DNA of 16,778 nucleotides, taken from the NCBI GenBank assembly GCA_031279155.1, contig JAITJB010000252.1, positions 1-16,778 on the forward strand. Direction: 5' to 3'. Source of the stretch: Deltaproteobacteria bacterium (GTDB lineage: Bacteria; Desulfobacterota; Desulfarculia; Adiutricales; Adiutricaceae). Shown piece by piece: positions 8,001 through 14,672 of the stretch. The notes below the pieces were generated by a model. It searched no databases, was not told the DNA's origin, and was given only the letters and a program-made list of their open reading frames with translations. The position numbers were made by a program, and so were the translations under genes. The stretch's first letter is position 1. Every line of letters begins with the position of its first letter.

Positions 8001-8988
8001 CGTGGGCCTCAAATAGTTCCGGGGCCTCATGGGGATCTAAGTGGGCGTCAGCGAAGGCGTTGCGCATGGCCCTTTCTTGGCCTTCGGCGTCCGGGGCTAG
8101 GAGATTTCCGGTTCTATCGTTAGAAAGACCCACGCCAGTGATAACTGAGATAATTTCGTCGCCATCACTAATAGCTCTATCTAGCCGCTTTAAGACTAAA
8201 GCTACCGCGCCCGATCCAACGACTAAGCCGTCAGCCTCCTGAGAGAAGGGGCGGGAGATGCCGGTCCGCGATAAGGCCCGTAATTGACTAAAACCCAATT
8301 GGGTGAAAAGGGGGTCGGCCTGGGCTAAGCCGCCAGTAACAGCTAAGGTTAAGGTGCCGTCGCGCAGGCGATCTAAGGCGAGTCTTAAGGCGTATAGCGA
8401 CGACGCGCAGGCGGCGTCGACGGTAAAAGCCGGGCCCCCAAAGCCAAAGGTCTCAGCCACCAATTTGGCGCTGTAACCCACGGCCCGGAAGTGGTTGGTC
8501 TTAGGGGGCGGATCGAAGGGGTTAAATTCCCAAGCCCTGGTGGCTTCGCGACCATAAAACGAGACGGCCGCTTCGGCCATGGCTCTGGTGGGGAGTATGA
8601 CGTGGCCGGCGATGACGCCTAGTTTTCCGGGCTCGTGGCCGGTAAGGGACGTATTTTCTAAGGCCTTTCGGGCGGCTTGGAGCCACCATAAGAGCGAGAG
8701 ATCGGCTTCACTTGGGTCAAAACTGGCCGGTAACTTTAAGCTCCCGAAGTCCTCTAAGCGGCCCGAGCTCCAGGCCCCGGAGAGCGAATAGGCTTTGTCC
8801 GGGAAAGGCTCGCTACTTTGATAGAAAAGTGAGGGTTCCGCGCCAAAGTCCGAAGCTTCGGCGGCCCGGAAAAAGGTTTTATTGGAAGCAATATTTTCCC
8901 AAAGAGTGTCAGGATCTGAGGCCCCGGGCACTATGAGCCCCACGGCCACCAAGGCGGCAGCGCGGCGGGGATCACGGTCGTAAGTCAT
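2086..8988 (-). CDS. pfaC: PfaC/Pfa3-type megasynthase: KS-CLF-AT-DH-DH
   Basis: The product is 2300 aa, a cytosolic iterative synthase subunit for long-chain or polyunsaturated lipid synthesis. Residues 10-450 are a ketosynthase with Cys194 (DAACASS), His329 (EAHGTSTT) and His368 (KGNLGH). Residues 500-825 are a chain-length-factor-type KS in which the Cys position is Ile693 (FTLSEEIDSG). Residues 932-1240 are an acyltransferase with Ser1020 (GYSLGE), His1142 (SVHSP) and EVGPG at 1216; the SPLF...LTG...AR..W stretch (1046-1064) recalls PfaB/Pfa3-type ATs, not malonyl-specific FabD. Residues 1465-1855 and 1945-2295 are two FabA-like double-hotdog dehydratases with catalytic His1741 (HFVGDEVMPG) and His2191 (HFPFDPVWPG). 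Linkers at 455-500, 1300-1455 and 1865-1930 are Ala/Ser/Lys-rich and disordered. There is no C-terminal acylglycerolphosphate acyltransferase, which myxobacterial Pfa3 carries. It is coupled to the PfaA-like gene by an ATGA overlap. Confidence 0.9.
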   Translation of the reverse strand: MTYDRDPRRAAALVAVGLIVPGASDPDTLWENIASNKTFFRAAEASDFGAEPSLFYQSSEPFPDKAYSLSGAWSSGRLEDFGSLKLPASFDPSEADLSLLWWLQAARKALENTSLTGHEPGKLGVIAGHVILPTRAMAEAAVSFYGREATRAWEFNPFDPPPKTNHFRAVGYSAKLVAETFGFGGPAFTVDAACASSLYALRLALDRLRDGTLTLAVTGGLAQADPLFTQLGFSQLRALSRTGISRPFSQEADGLVVGSGAVALVLKRLDRAISDGDEIISVITGVGLSNDRTGNLLAPDAEGQERAMRNAFADAHLDPHEAPELFEAHGTSTTLGDTTEISAIKKLLKGSNPAVPPVVGSVKGNLGHLLSAAGAVSIVKTAWAIKNQILPPTAGFTKAPPELNLDKPPALRVLTKPIAWPEPKNNLPRLAAVNAFGFGGVNAQALMEEYVPSLWSPQTAKKPTKAKTSKAAKSKAGAIDDISPLKSDASPKLISSPDRVLTASLISARTVLAPWPNYEHLARYWLTPEEPPLAQTRRLGGLKATGFFFDQTLNLDAKKFHLPPRELAEALPQQTLALKPALAALNAAGLDPDNWPQGIDRNRFGVFMGVDIDPRSADFALRWLAPPRAAAELIRRGLMSPLAEGELTRLMREGSPPPLTHNRVLGSLGSFVASRLARYLGIGGPSFTLSEEIDSGIRALREAMAFLASGQLDLALVGVVDTFGDPKTAALAPKTVWVEGAAALVLASPKAAKILQPLAELTLTDRDERLGPLSGLFALNRNAFYLRHHLKPLGRGHGFCYWLKNPQSPPRSLDGPGYVIVETQGHCPAPLTVSSDPVKPDVWFFVRSSSPEDLKERLATLQNLLDQNPVRDLLQLAREFWNLPGQGKPSLALLVRDARELSSHIKRALSGEVDRDFKPRLLTAPNEPLSGDLAWVFPGSGGHYKGLGRGLAVSFPEVMCELEAQSSDPIGLFQSELLWEPNHKRPTVKEAILGQVAFGLIGASILTKKQIIPQAVLGYSLGEVSALVASNLWPDRDELWRDLMDSPLFSDDLTGELNAARSYWSWPVHKPLRWLTALVPRPAQQAKAALATLPTAHRHRAFLLLVNTREEVVIGGEESSVQALAIAMEAPMFPIEDVASVHSPVVGQVAEKYRLFHTRRTVPNPDLRFYSCFQAKAIEQQSEAIAQSLTDQALYGHCFPDLIEQAYQDGVRFFIEVGPGNSTTRMIKSILGDKPHMAQSLAATAVDEGHSGLYRVLAELWLSGYPLNLDKLVLQLPPEPDQRYLVPIKLAPHPIDWPEPSQAVSPAEAAAPASSTETPSDYLAWLEQQTSELAPIAQKPSGNQEISQVVKEERAHSLGSAASPKTKLRPSQRSKTATRPAGLAGQASSAGQAARHSLAGSDSQASPDSLAGQDSLAGRDSLAGPDGKQSRDFLNSKLAAQNGPTALSGLDPLPPGLGRAECLEFARGSIAKVFGPKFAEIDAYPTRVRLPDEPLMFVDRVTRLEGQPMSLSSGRVVTEHDIKPDLWCVEGEKLTPGMSIESGQADLLLSAWLGIDSATKGLARYRLLDAEVVFHRDLPEVGQTASYDIRLINFFSHAETNMFRFEFDGTIFGHPLLSMRRGCAGFFTPAALAAGKGLPKKAPDPLLSKLSINPLLFGFSGAFEAASLDAQALNILRSGDPAPLGPTFARIKLEKPLLLPMGKLSLIDCAPVIDPNGGAFKSGFIRTESKIDPKSWYLTSHFVGDEVMPGTLMYDACLQSLRLYLLAMGWLGEYAECSFQPPIGQTQSLRCRGQVTPSTKTVAYEVHIKETGLTSPSHGHAGGQPYALAEAIMWADGRPIVEVNSLGLRLAGQSLEGLTDIWSVKKARGRPKGSSTGKKADRLEAQDSSSLDGKATPTKPETVVRRQARTKTVETQPTSGSSQSSSIRRLKNTFFDKNQLTSISTGLLSEAFGPLYARFDSGDFVARLPREPYDFIDEATIRKGRLGTVAPGTQVEALYRPSDHPQSRAWLLGEAGGAPPVLPYAALNEIALQPCGFLAAFMGSALAFQGPMHFRNLGGEAVVRAHPGVITGPLQTRATLTKASVLGSMTIQHYQFSCYYGHRPVYEGQTHFGFHTPESLERQGGLKANPALLKALTSPTASGSSIPYPEGPAWPSDFWRMLDTVVFDPKGDGRIWGRVKVDPKAWFFEAHFPFDPVWPGSLGLEAFIQAAKVLCAQTFQPEVPLSEIATSWSAPAVDNIHRWLYRGQIVPKNNEVTLGLKVLHADQARKALTFSGLLWVDNLVVYQIDDFTVAMTGPNP
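4711..4809 (-). repeat. In-frame 18-bp tandem repeat in the AT-DH linker of the PfaC-like protein
   Basis: The minus strand encodes degenerate hexapeptide units D-S-L-A-G-x (residues about 1394-1426: SLAGSD, SLAGQD, SLAGRD, SLAGPD, with a diverged unit between the first two). On the plus strand the repeated core reads GGC/CAGCTAAGCTAT every 18 bp. It lies in the flexible linker between the acyltransferase and the first dehydratase and probably varies in copy number between strains. Confidence 0.8.
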
Positions 8989-11900
8989 CTAAGTGGGCCT
9001 CCGCTCGGTGAGCCAGGAAAGGCTTGGCTTAGATGGCTCTTAGCCTGGGAGCCCAAAATGGGCTGGCCGCTTAGGCTCTCTAAAGATGTTCCGGCGCCTA
9101 AGACCACGACTTCGGCTGGCTCGCCAGCCGGGCTATTGATGAGCTTAACGAAGGTCTCAACCCCCTCTTTGAGGCCGATAAGGCCAACGCCTTGGGACCT
9201 AAACTGATCGGCTAAAGTATCGGTTACCATGCCGCCGGCCCAGGGCCCCCAATTTAAGGCCAGCACTCGGCACTGTGGGTGGAGGAGCGACAGCTCCCAG
9301 GCCGTCTTGTTTAGGACTTCGTTACCAGCTGCGTAATCAGATTGACCTTGCCGGCCAAATCTGGCCGTAGAAGAACTAAAGAAGACTATCAGCCTTAAGG
9401 GTTCGGGTTGGAAGGTTTCCAATAGAAGAGAAGATAAAAGAGTCTTAGTGGCGTAGACGCGAGCAAAATCGGCTTGGCTTTTACCAATAATGGGATGATC
9501 AGCTAAGATGCCGGCCCCGTGGATAAAGCCTTTAATGGGGCCGTACTTTAGGCGAAGGCGCCGGGCCGTTTCCTCGATAAAGGGGGCGTTGGTAAAGTCG
9601 CCAGAAATATATTCTATAGTAGCCCCGGCCGCAGTTAAGGCGGCTAGGTTTCGCCTAAGTTCTCTCGAAGAGAGTATAAGGTGCGCCCGCGCTTCGAGCT
9701 CCTTGGGGGTTGAGGTCCGGCCCGACAGGCGGTGGAGGGCCTCCATGATTTGCCGTTCGCTCTCTAATCCTGACAGCCAATCGGGCTCTGGTGGGGAAAT
9801 GGGCGTGCGGCCCAAGATGACCAACCTTGGCTTATAGAGGCGGGCCAATTCCGAGAGAACAACAGCGGTCACCCCCCTACCGCCGCCGGTTACGACTACG
9901 GTATCGCCAGAAGCTAAAAGCGGCTCCTTGGCTGCGGTCGGCTGGTAGGGTTTAAGGTTTAGGCAAAAGGGCTGGTTTCTAATGGGGAGTCCAAGCTCCA
10001 CCGGTCCTGGGCTAGCAGCCATCTCCAAAATGGTCGTCAGCCAAGAGCTAGTGGGGACCTCGTAGATGGCGAGCGGAATATCTAAGGCTCTAACGTTAAC
10101 ATTGGGCCACTCCTGGGCCGCGCATTTAAGGAGACCAACTAGAGAGCCGGAGATGGAGTTACCCGAGCTGTGAGGGGATCCGTCCGGCCTTGGAAAGCCA
10201 AAGTAGCCGCCTAAAAAGCTTAAGCCAACGATGGATTCTAGTTGGGGTCCGGAATTTTCCAAAGCTCTTAAAGCCTGAGTTATCAAATCGGGATTGCGGT
10301 CAGGGCCGGGCCAGACTAAAAATAAGACCCTAGGCTGGCGGGCGTCTTGACGCCATTTTTCAAAGTCATAGCACCAGGGCCGGCGCTCAACTTCGTAGCC
10401 ATTTTTCTTAAGTTCTTTTTCCAAGCCCTTAGTTAAGGCGTCGGATCCGACCAAGCGAAAGAGCCCGCTTGGCGGCCACAAGCAGGCGCCGTGACCATCG
10501 GGCGAAAAGGGTTCGGGCTGAACATGCCATAGGCTCGGGGGATCTGTTTTACCCAAGGCCTTATCGAGGAGATCGCGGCCAGTTGAGCGAGGGCTGGCCG
10601 TATGCGAGCTAGAGTCAATCTTATTAGATCCAAGATCGTTTAAAAGGGGATTTTGAGGGCTTGGAGTAGCCTGAGCTACTAAGCCCGAGCCATTACCCGG
10701 CGCGGCTTTGGGGCGTTCGGACTCAAAAAAATCCTCCCAATCGCCTAAAGTTCGGGCCCCTGACAAGCGGCTCTGATCGCTAGAAGATAAGACGGTATCA
10801 GATAAGCTTGAGAGGATCTCAACCTTTTTAATGGAATCTAAGCCTAAATCGTTTTCCAGATCCAATTGGGCGGTTAGAGTTTCTACGGGGTAGCCGGTCT
10901 CGGCGGCGACAACGCGCCGGACCAGACCAAAAGGCGCGGGCTTAGTCTTTTGAGATTGCTCTTCGATGATATTAATCAATTGCCCCAAGGTCTCAGCTTT
11001 GGTTAGAGAGGCGGGCAAAATATCGGGTAATCTTTCAGATAAGGCCGAGAAGAGCTCAACTTTTTTAATGGAATCTAAGCCTAAATCGTTTTCCAAATCC
11101 ATCTGCGGGCTCAGAGAATCGATGGGGTAGCCGGTTTCATTGGCTAAGACCTCGTAGAGGATATCGGCGTAGGACAAAGAAAGATTTTCGTTTTGGTATT
11201 GGCCTTCGTTTTGATATTGGCTTTCGATTTGGTATTCGTTTTGGTCTTCAAAATAATAATCTTCTAAATCTTCTCGAGCGTCTTCACGAGAATCTAGGCG
11301 GGCGTCTTCTTGGTCGGCATTAATTAAATGGCTACTGCCCTGGCAGTGGGCGGCTAGATCGCCTAAGCTCTTAGGGGCGTTGGAATCTGTTGTGGTAGGC
11401 CTAAACTCAGGGAAGGCTTCGGCTAAGGCCGATAAGAGCTCAACTTTTTTAATGGAATCTAAGCCTAAATCGTTTTCCAAATCCATGCCCGGAGCTAAAG
11501 AATCATGGGGATAGCCGGTTTCTCTGGCAACTATCTGAGTTAATGTTGACCAAGTGTCTAAACTGTAACCCAAGGGCCCGATGGTATAGCTGTCTTGCGG
11601 GCTACCGCCGTTAGATTTACCAGCGCTCAGATTGCTGGCCGGGCTGGCATGGTGTGCGCTTTTAGGCGCGGCTGACGCAGCCGCCTTAGCCGGGGCAATA
11701 TTAGGAGCTAAATTAGAAGCAAGATTGCTAGCAAGATTACTAGTAAGACCTGAGGCAAAATTACCAGCGAGATTAGGCGTTCCATCTTGGCTAATCTTTT
11801 GACAGAGATCTTTAAGTAGATTTAAGCTTTGGGTCTGAAGGATTTCCAAACGATCTAAACGGGCTAAGTTGTCTAGGTTATCTAGGTTATCTAAGTTATT

Positions 11901-14489
11901 TAAGCTACCTAAGTTATCTACGTTATTAAGATCGCTACTAGCCAATGCTAGAGCGGGACTGGCCATAGGACGGGGCGGTTTGGGGGTTGGCCGGGTGAAG
12001 ACGTTAGCCCCGCCGACCATGACGTAGTGACCTTGAGCCGGGGCCTTGGGGGCCGGCCCCTCTGGCCAGAGGGATAAATCGACCTTATGGCCTAAGGCCG
12101 AAAGATTAGCTAGATGGCGGGCTAGAGACTTTAAGGGATCGGCTAGATCAAAGCCGTCTTTATCCGGACCTAGGACGATAAGCTGGTGCCGGCTAATAAT
12201 GGCCGATGGCTTAAGGTCACTTTCCAGAGCTTTGATAAACTGAGCTTTAGTTTTAATGTACCCATCATGGCCGCACAAGGGCGGATGGGGTTTGGTGTCC
12301 CAGGTCTGAAGGAGAGCGTCTAAAGCCCTATGGTTACATATTGAGCCAAGGGTCGTTAGCTTGTAGAGCTTGGTAACTGACAGGCGATCGTTTAAGGTTA
12401 GGGCCGTCAGTAAGCCCGATCCGGTGGCCTTGTAACTTTGGGGTTTTAGGCCAAAGTAAGAGAGCAAATTGGCTAAGGCTAGGGGGGCCAGAGAGGCTAT
12501 AAGGGATGATACCTGAGGCGAATACAGCTCTTTACGCCACTTTTCTATGGCCTCAATGGGGGCTAAAGAAGGAGGATAGAGAAGTAAGCCTAGGTTATAG
12601 GGGCTGAGGTCATATTTTAGGCGAAATTCTTCGGCCTGATCGAGATGGTTTTGGAAGACTGGAAAGTCTAGGGCCAGTTGGCCAAAAAAATCCCAAGTTT
12701 TAGCCTCAGCCGGACTTAGGGCGTCTATTTCAAAGTCTGTAGGGATAACTAAGGCTAAAGGCGTGCTGATATCGCCGGAGGCGATAAAAAAATCATTTTT
12801 TTGCTCGCTAGGTTCATTATTATCAAAATTAACAAGCTTATTATTAATAGCCGGTAATAAGCCTAAGATTTCTTCAAAAGTACCGCTAGCCGTCAGCCTA
12901 AAGTTATCAGAAGGATTAAAGAGTGGGTATTGAGACCGAACTTGATGATTAAATTGTTCGGGCGAGGGTAAGCTAGCTAGAGAGTTTAGAGCCGTTTTAA
13001 GAGCGTCTAAATTTTGGGAGCTTAGGGCCAATATTAAAAGATCGGTTTCGCTAGAGGCCTTACCTTGGCCGCTTTCTTCCAAGAGGCAGTGGAAATTACT
13101 GCCGCCAAAGCCAAAGGAGGAAACGGCGGCTCGCCTGGGCCGCTTAGGCTCGGAGATCCAGGGCCTAGCCCGATCGTTTAGGTAAAAGGGGCAGGATAGG
13201 TCAGTTAAGGGCTGTAAGGGGTTTTTAACTTTAATGGTTGGCGGGAGAGTTTGGTGGTGTAAGGCTAAGGTAGCCTTGATGAGCCCGGCTATGCCGGCGG
13301 CGGCTTTGGTATGGCCAATCTGAGATTTAACTGAGCCCAAAGCGCACCAAAGAGACTGATCAGGCGACTTAAAATAGTCGCAAAGGGCCGCTAATTCCAC
13401 TCCGTCGCCCACAGCTGTGCCGGTTCCGTGGGCTTCAACTAATTCCACCTCATTGGGGTTCCAACCAGATTCTTCGTAAGCGGCTTCTAAAGCCCTAAAC
13501 TGGCCCTTGGCGCTGGGCGCAAAGACGGCAGTGCCTCGGCCATCAGAGCTACCGCCAACGCTCTTAATGAGAGCATAAATGCGGTCTTTATCGCGGATGG
13601 CGTCTTCGAGTCTTTTTAAGACCACAACGCCAACGCCCTCGCCCAATAAGGTCCCGTCGCCTTCAACATCAAAGGAACGCACCTCGCCGGTGGGAGATAA
13701 GGCTGGCGTCTTAGAAAAACAGGTAAACATAAAGGGATCGCTAAAGGTATCGATCCCGCCGCTGACGACCAGATCGGCCCGGCCGCTTCTAAGCTCCAAA
13801 AGGGCTTGGCTGACGGCGGCCAAAGAACTTGCGCAGGCAGCGTCCACGACCATATTAGAGCCGCCTAAGTTTAGCCGATTAGCCAAACGCCCGGCGGTAA
13901 CGTTACCCAAAAGACCCGGAAAACTTGACTCGCGCCAGGGGACAAACTGCTCAGAAAATCGCTCTAAGATCTCGCGGCTAATATCGGGGGCTAAGCCTGA
14001 ATCTTTTAAGGCCTTTTTAAGCTGAGGGTGGACCAGGCGGCTACCTAGGGAGACGACCATTTTAAGGGCCCCGGTAACGCCCAAGATAACCGAAGTCCGC
14101 TTGTGATCAAATGATTCAGCCGGATAGCCGGAATCGATCAAAGCCTCTTCGGCTACAACTAGTCCCAACAGCTGCGTGGTATCAGTGGCCTCAATGTCTT
14201 TGGGGGTGACGCCAAATTTTAAGGGATAAAAAGGTACGGCCTCAATGAAGGCGCCGCGTCGGCAGTAGATGTGGTCAGCAGACTTGGGGTCGGGGTCATA
14301 GTAGTCGTCGGCTAGGAAGTGATCGACCGGGATGTCGGTGACGGTATCTAGTCCGTAGCGGATGACCTTCCAGTATCCAGCCGTTCCGGGGCGAGCCCCC
14401 GGGAAAATGGCGCTCATGCCGATAATAGCCACGGCGGCTTGGGAGGTGGGGAGTTTTGTGTTGGGAGGGGTCAAAGACTTGACTAACAT
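8985..14489 (-). CDS. pfaA: PfaA/Pfa2-type megasynthase: KS-(AT remnant)-ACPx3-KR
   Basis: The product is 1834 aa and carries the growing chain. Residues 15-475 are a ketosynthase with Cys219 (DAACASS), His354 (EAHGTGT) and His393 (SQIGHT). Residues 575-810 sit where the malonyl-CoA:ACP acyltransferase should be but are shortened and lack the GHSxG motif. Three acyl carrier domains follow, each with the motif DLENDLGLDSIKKVE and the phosphopantetheine serines Ser1012, Ser1140 and Ser1219. Residues 1320-1515 are the structural half of the ketoreductase. Residues 1528-1755 are the catalytic half, with TGGGRGVTA for NADPH, Ser1706, Tyr1719 and Asn1723. The protein ends about 80 residues after the ketoreductase, without the C-terminal dehydratase region of many PfaA/Pfa2 proteins. 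The linker at 853-960 is Asn/Leu- and Ala-rich; that at 1057-1104 is acidic and Gln/Asn/Tyr-rich. The start is supported by AGGA at 14498-14495, 5 nt before the ATG. Confidence 0.9.
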   Translation of the reverse strand: MLVKSLTPPNTKLPTSQAAVAIIGMSAIFPGARPGTAGYWKVIRYGLDTVTDIPVDHFLADDYYDPDPKSADHIYCRRGAFIEAVPFYPLKFGVTPKDIEATDTTQLLGLVVAEEALIDSGYPAESFDHKRTSVILGVTGALKMVVSLGSRLVHPQLKKALKDSGLAPDISREILERFSEQFVPWRESSFPGLLGNVTAGRLANRLNLGGSNMVVDAACASSLAAVSQALLELRSGRADLVVSGGIDTFSDPFMFTCFSKTPALSPTGEVRSFDVEGDGTLLGEGVGVVVLKRLEDAIRDKDRIYALIKSVGGSSDGRGTAVFAPSAKGQFRALEAAYEESGWNPNEVELVEAHGTGTAVGDGVELAALCDYFKSPDQSLWCALGSVKSQIGHTKAAAGIAGLIKATLALHHQTLPPTIKVKNPLQPLTDLSCPFYLNDRARPWISEPKRPRRAAVSSFGFGGSNFHCLLEESGQGKASSETDLLILALSSQNLDALKTALNSLASLPSPEQFNHQVRSQYPLFNPSDNFRLTASGTFEEILGLLPAINNKLVNFDNNEPSEQKNDFFIASGDISTPLALVIPTDFEIDALSPAEAKTWDFFGQLALDFPVFQNHLDQAEEFRLKYDLSPYNLGLLLYPPSLAPIEAIEKWRKELYSPQVSSLIASLAPLALANLLSYFGLKPQSYKATGSGLLTALTLNDRLSVTKLYKLTTLGSICNHRALDALLQTWDTKPHPPLCGHDGYIKTKAQFIKALESDLKPSAIISRHQLIVLGPDKDGFDLADPLKSLARHLANLSALGHKVDLSLWPEGPAPKAPAQGHYVMVGGANVFTRPTPKPPRPMASPALALASSDLNNVDNLGSLNNLDNLDNLDNLARLDRLEILQTQSLNLLKDLCQKISQDGTPNLAGNFASGLTSNLASNLASNLAPNIAPAKAAASAAPKSAHHASPASNLSAGKSNGGSPQDSYTIGPLGYSLDTWSTLTQIVARETGYPHDSLAPGMDLENDLGLDSIKKVELLSALAEAFPEFRPTTTDSNAPKSLGDLAAHCQGSSHLINADQEDARLDSREDAREDLEDYYFEDQNEYQIESQYQNEGQYQNENLSLSYADILYEVLANETGYPIDSLSPQMDLENDLGLDSIKKVELFSALSERLPDILPASLTKAETLGQLINIIEEQSQKTKPAPFGLVRRVVAAETGYPVETLTAQLDLENDLGLDSIKKVEILSSLSDTVLSSSDQSRLSGARTLGDWEDFFESERPKAAPGNGSGLVAQATPSPQNPLLNDLGSNKIDSSSHTASPRSTGRDLLDKALGKTDPPSLWHVQPEPFSPDGHGACLWPPSGLFRLVGSDALTKGLEKELKKNGYEVERRPWCYDFEKWRQDARQPRVLFLVWPGPDRNPDLITQALRALENSGPQLESIVGLSFLGGYFGFPRPDGSPHSSGNSISGSLVGLLKCAAQEWPNVNVRALDIPLAIYEVPTSSWLTTILEMAASPGPVELGLPIRNQPFCLNLKPYQPTAAKEPLLASGDTVVVTGGGRGVTAVVLSELARLYKPRLVILGRTPISPPEPDWLSGLESERQIMEALHRLSGRTSTPKELEARAHLILSSRELRRNLAALTAAGATIEYISGDFTNAPFIEETARRLRLKYGPIKGFIHGAGILADHPIIGKSQADFARVYATKTLLSSLLLETFQPEPLRLIVFFSSSTARFGRQGQSDYAAGNEVLNKTAWELSLLHPQCRVLALNWGPWAGGMVTDTLADQFRSQGVGLIGLKEGVETFVKLINSPAGEPAEVVVLGAGTSLESLSGQPILGSQAKSHLSQAFPGSPSGGPLR
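8998..9002 (-). promoter_or_regulatory. Ribosome binding site of the PfaC-like gene inside the PfaA-like gene
   Basis: The minus strand reads GGAGG, ending 9 nt before the ATG at 8988, within the last codons of the PfaA-like gene. Together with the 4-bp ATGA stop-start overlap (8988-8985) it indicates translational coupling, which would help keep the two interacting subunits in balance. Confidence 0.75.
10725..11567 (-). other. Three tandem acyl carrier protein domains
   Basis: Each unit begins near ETGYP, continues with a DLENDLGLDSIKKVE motif and ends with an SLGDL-, TLGQL- or TLGDW-type helix. The phosphopantetheine serine codons are near 11456, 11072 and 10835. Spacing between serines is 128 and then 79 residues, because an acidic linker of about 50 residues separates the first two. 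Tandem ACPs are a hallmark of Pfa synthases, and their number usually affects yield more than product identity. Confidence 0.9.
11041..11486 (-). repeat. Near-identical 62-bp direct repeats in ACP1 and ACP2
   Basis: Bases 11041-11102 and 11425-11486 are identical except for one position, including a 53-bp perfect run that covers synonymous sites around the phosphopantetheine serine. The third ACP (about 10800-10870) matches less well at the DNA level. This points to recent duplication or gene conversion between the first two carrier domains. Confidence 0.85.
11691..11774 (-). repeat. 12-bp tandem repeat encoding Ser-Asn-Leu-Ala units
   Basis: Residues 906-933 contain degenerate NLA-centred tetrapeptides (for example SNLASNLASNLAPN), encoded by 12-bp units such as AAGATTGCTAGC on the plus strand. 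This is a second minisatellite in the same linker and is followed by an Ala-rich stretch. Confidence 0.7.
11853..11933 (-). repeat. 9-bp tandem repeat encoding Asn-Leu-Asp units
   Basis: The plus strand repeats TCTAGGTTA or close variants every 9 bp. On the minus strand it encodes NLD-type tripeptides (about residues 853-879, with NNLDNLDNLDNL at its core). It lies in the linker between the AT remnant and the carrier domains and is probably an expandable minisatellite. Confidence 0.8.
12060..12767 (-). other. Degenerate acyltransferase domain within the PfaA-like protein
   Basis: Residues 575-810 occupy the MAT position between KS and ACPs. Traces remain: LALVIP at the first strand, an FFGQLALDFPVFQNHLDQA helix, a TGSGLLTAL stretch at the nucleophile elbow (GHSxGE is lost, although Ser691 remains), a VTKLYKLTTLGSI helix lacking the substrate-binding Arg, and VLGPDKD for the usual EVGP. 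Only about 60 residues separate the lost Arg position from the VLGP, where active ATs have well over 100, so most of the small subdomain and its catalytic His are missing. Loss of activity is inferred. Confidence 0.7.
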
Positions 14490-14647
14490 GCTGATCCTGA
14501 AACGTTTTCATTCAAATTGGCGAGGTAAAGGTCTGAAAAGTCCCGTCGCCTAGGGAAATAGTGAAATTTTTATCTTTGCATACCCTGGATATTTTTGCAA
14601 CAATAAATAAGATGGCCAAAAATGCTAGGAATAAATCGCTTGACAAG

Positions 14648-14665
14648 CTGGGCAAGATAGCCCAG
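14648..14665 (-). other. Stem-loop just after the pfaD stop codon
   Basis: A perfect 6-bp stem, CTGGGC and GCCCAG with a 6-nt loop, lies 8 bp past the pfaD stop in the 183-bp gap before the PfaA-like gene. No U-run follows on the minus strand, so it is more likely an RNA-stabilising or processing hairpin, or a weak partial terminator, than a full intrinsic terminator. I see no strong promoter in the rest of the gap. Confidence 0.35.
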
Positions 14666-14672
14666 ATAGCCA

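Noticed and set aside
7718..8242. Plus-strand 174-codon open frame antisense to the KS domain of the PfaC-like gene
   Set aside because: It is antisense to a strongly conserved ketosynthase with all catalytic residues, and its Ser/Ala/Pro-rich content is typical of shadow frames in such genes.
11853..11933. Regular short repeats that could suggest a CRISPR array
   Set aside because: Units are 9 bp with no spacers and encode in-frame NLD peptides within a long gene, so this is a coding minisatellite.
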